From assembly GCA_903822175.1 (NCBI GenBank), contig CAIJOB010000002.1, positions 124,001-188,000 of the forward strand: a stretch of DNA of 64,000 bases, read 5' to 3'. Under the pieces are notes generated by a model. That model was not told the origin of the DNA and did not search any database. It was given only the letters and a program-made list of their open reading frames with translations. This DNA is from an uncultured Alphaproteobacteria bacterium (GTDB lineage Bacteria; Pseudomonadota; Alphaproteobacteria; Caulobacterales; Caulobacteraceae). The first letter of the stretch is position 1; each line of letters begins with the position of its first letter. The position numbers and the translations under genes are program-made. Of the stretch, positions 63,592-64,000 are shown piece after piece.

Positions 63592-64000
63592 GTGATCCAG
63601 GACCTCAACCTGCTGCGCGTCTTCGACGTCCTCCTGGAGGAACGCAGCGTCACGCGGACGGGCGCGCGCCTGGGCCTGACTCAATCGGCGGTCAGCCACG
63701 CGCTCAATCGCCTGCGCTATATGCTGGGTGACGAGCTGTTCACCCGCGGTTCCGCCGGGATGCAGCCGACGCCACGCGCGGTCGAGATGGGCCCGCAGGT
63801 GCACGCCGCCCTCAACCAGCTGCAGGCCGCGATCGCGCCGTCGGACTTCCACCCGGCCACGACCGAGCGGCGCTTCAGCGTCGTCACCGGCGCCTACGCC
63901 AGCGCCGTGCTGGCGCCGGCCCTGGCCAGCCGGCTGGCGCAGGCCGCGCCGCAGGCGGAGCTGACGATCGCCGAACTGGCGCTCAACGTCCTGGAGCGGA
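63592..64000 (+). CDS. LysR family transcriptional regulator (partial, 3' end outside window)
   Basis: The first 136 residues of a LysR regulator starting at GTG 63592; an in-frame stop lies 9 bases upstream, so this start is forced unless the frame begins later. The winged helix reads LNLLRVFDVLLEERSVTRTGARLGLTQSAVSHALNRLRYMLGDELFTRG, and the effector-binding domain begins near residue 90. The gene is divergent from the efflux operon, the usual place of an autoregulated activator. The 175-bp gap contains several short inverted repeats (ATGA-TATG-TCAT at 63547-63558; TCAT-N10-ATGA at 63555-63572) that may be its sites. Confidence 0.88.
   Translation, partial: MIQDLNLLRVFDVLLEERSVTRTGARLGLTQSAVSHALNRLRYMLGDELFTRGSAGMQPTPRAVEMGPQVHAALNQLQAAIAPSDFHPATTERRFSVVTGAYASAVLAPALASRLAQAAPQAELTIAELALNVLER

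Overview
The window is chromosomal DNA from a high-GC alphaproteobacterium, most likely Caulobacterales (Phenylobacterium or Caulobacter type). The evidence is a tail-to-head mreB-mreC-mreD-mrdA-rodA cell-shape cluster with a Caulobacter-like MreB, a fused CysNC, a bacterial Coq4-like protein, a TonB-dependent-receptor remnant, and many GTG/TTG starts. Coding density is very high. Same-strand neighbours often overlap by ATGA, and convergent neighbours often share a CTAG stop tetranucleotide. I see no tRNA, rRNA, CRISPR array, transposase or prophage gene.

Layout. 1-2516: dTDP-rhamnose genes rfbB-rfbD-rfbA (minus; rfbA runs off the left edge). 2677-7135: a Spinster-like MFS transporter and divergent sulfate-activation genes cysD-cysNC. 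7260-9490: a three-gene minus-strand operon (MDR oxidoreductase, VOC protein, AhpD-like protein). 9705-11747: a secreted beta-helix/RTX protein. 11744-19158: probable small-molecule catabolism and transport (lactonase-like MBL enzyme, two MFS transporters, class III aminotransferase, amidase, DUF423, epoxide-hydrolase-like enzyme). 19168-20639: iminopeptidase and a CHRD protein. 20669-26565: the rod-shape elongation machinery. 26795-31540: orphan ModE-like regulator, diheme peroxidase with a secreted partner, ABC exporter. 31627-34406: EamA transporter, a 143-bp inverted-repeat element, and leuA with a probable leucine leader peptide. 34465-38206: GST, VTT membrane protein and two tandem RTX paralogues. 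38297-41887: aminotransferase, DUF1801, M28 peptidase, DUF2171, DUF4169. 41913-46247: Tat phospholipase C-like enzyme, Coq4-like protein, RHH protein, PadR plus membrane partner, and a 276-bp element with 18-bp terminal inverted repeats. 46322-53160: UvrD helicase, small membrane proteins, PrmA, NTF2-like protein, GIY-YIG protein and aminopeptidase P. 53161-54450: an AT-rich regulatory region and a deleted TonB-dependent receptor. 54757-64000: TSUP permease, divergent EF-G paralogue, MHS transporter, and an EmrA-EmrB-outer-membrane tripartite efflux operon with a divergent LysR regulator cut by the right edge.

Working together: cysDNC makes activated sulfate; rfbBDA makes the surface sugar donor dTDP-rhamnose; MreBCD/PBP2/RodA build the lateral wall; the three RTX proteins are probably type I secretion substrates whose exporter is outside the window; the 59-63 kb operon forms one envelope-spanning pump. 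The most unusual items are the leuA leader/attenuator, the 276-bp TIR element, twin TGACG-N4-CGTCA operators beside the Coq4-like gene, the tandem RTX pair with shared non-RTX ends, the TonB receptor with its middle deleted, and an EF-G paralogue lacking the switch II histidine.
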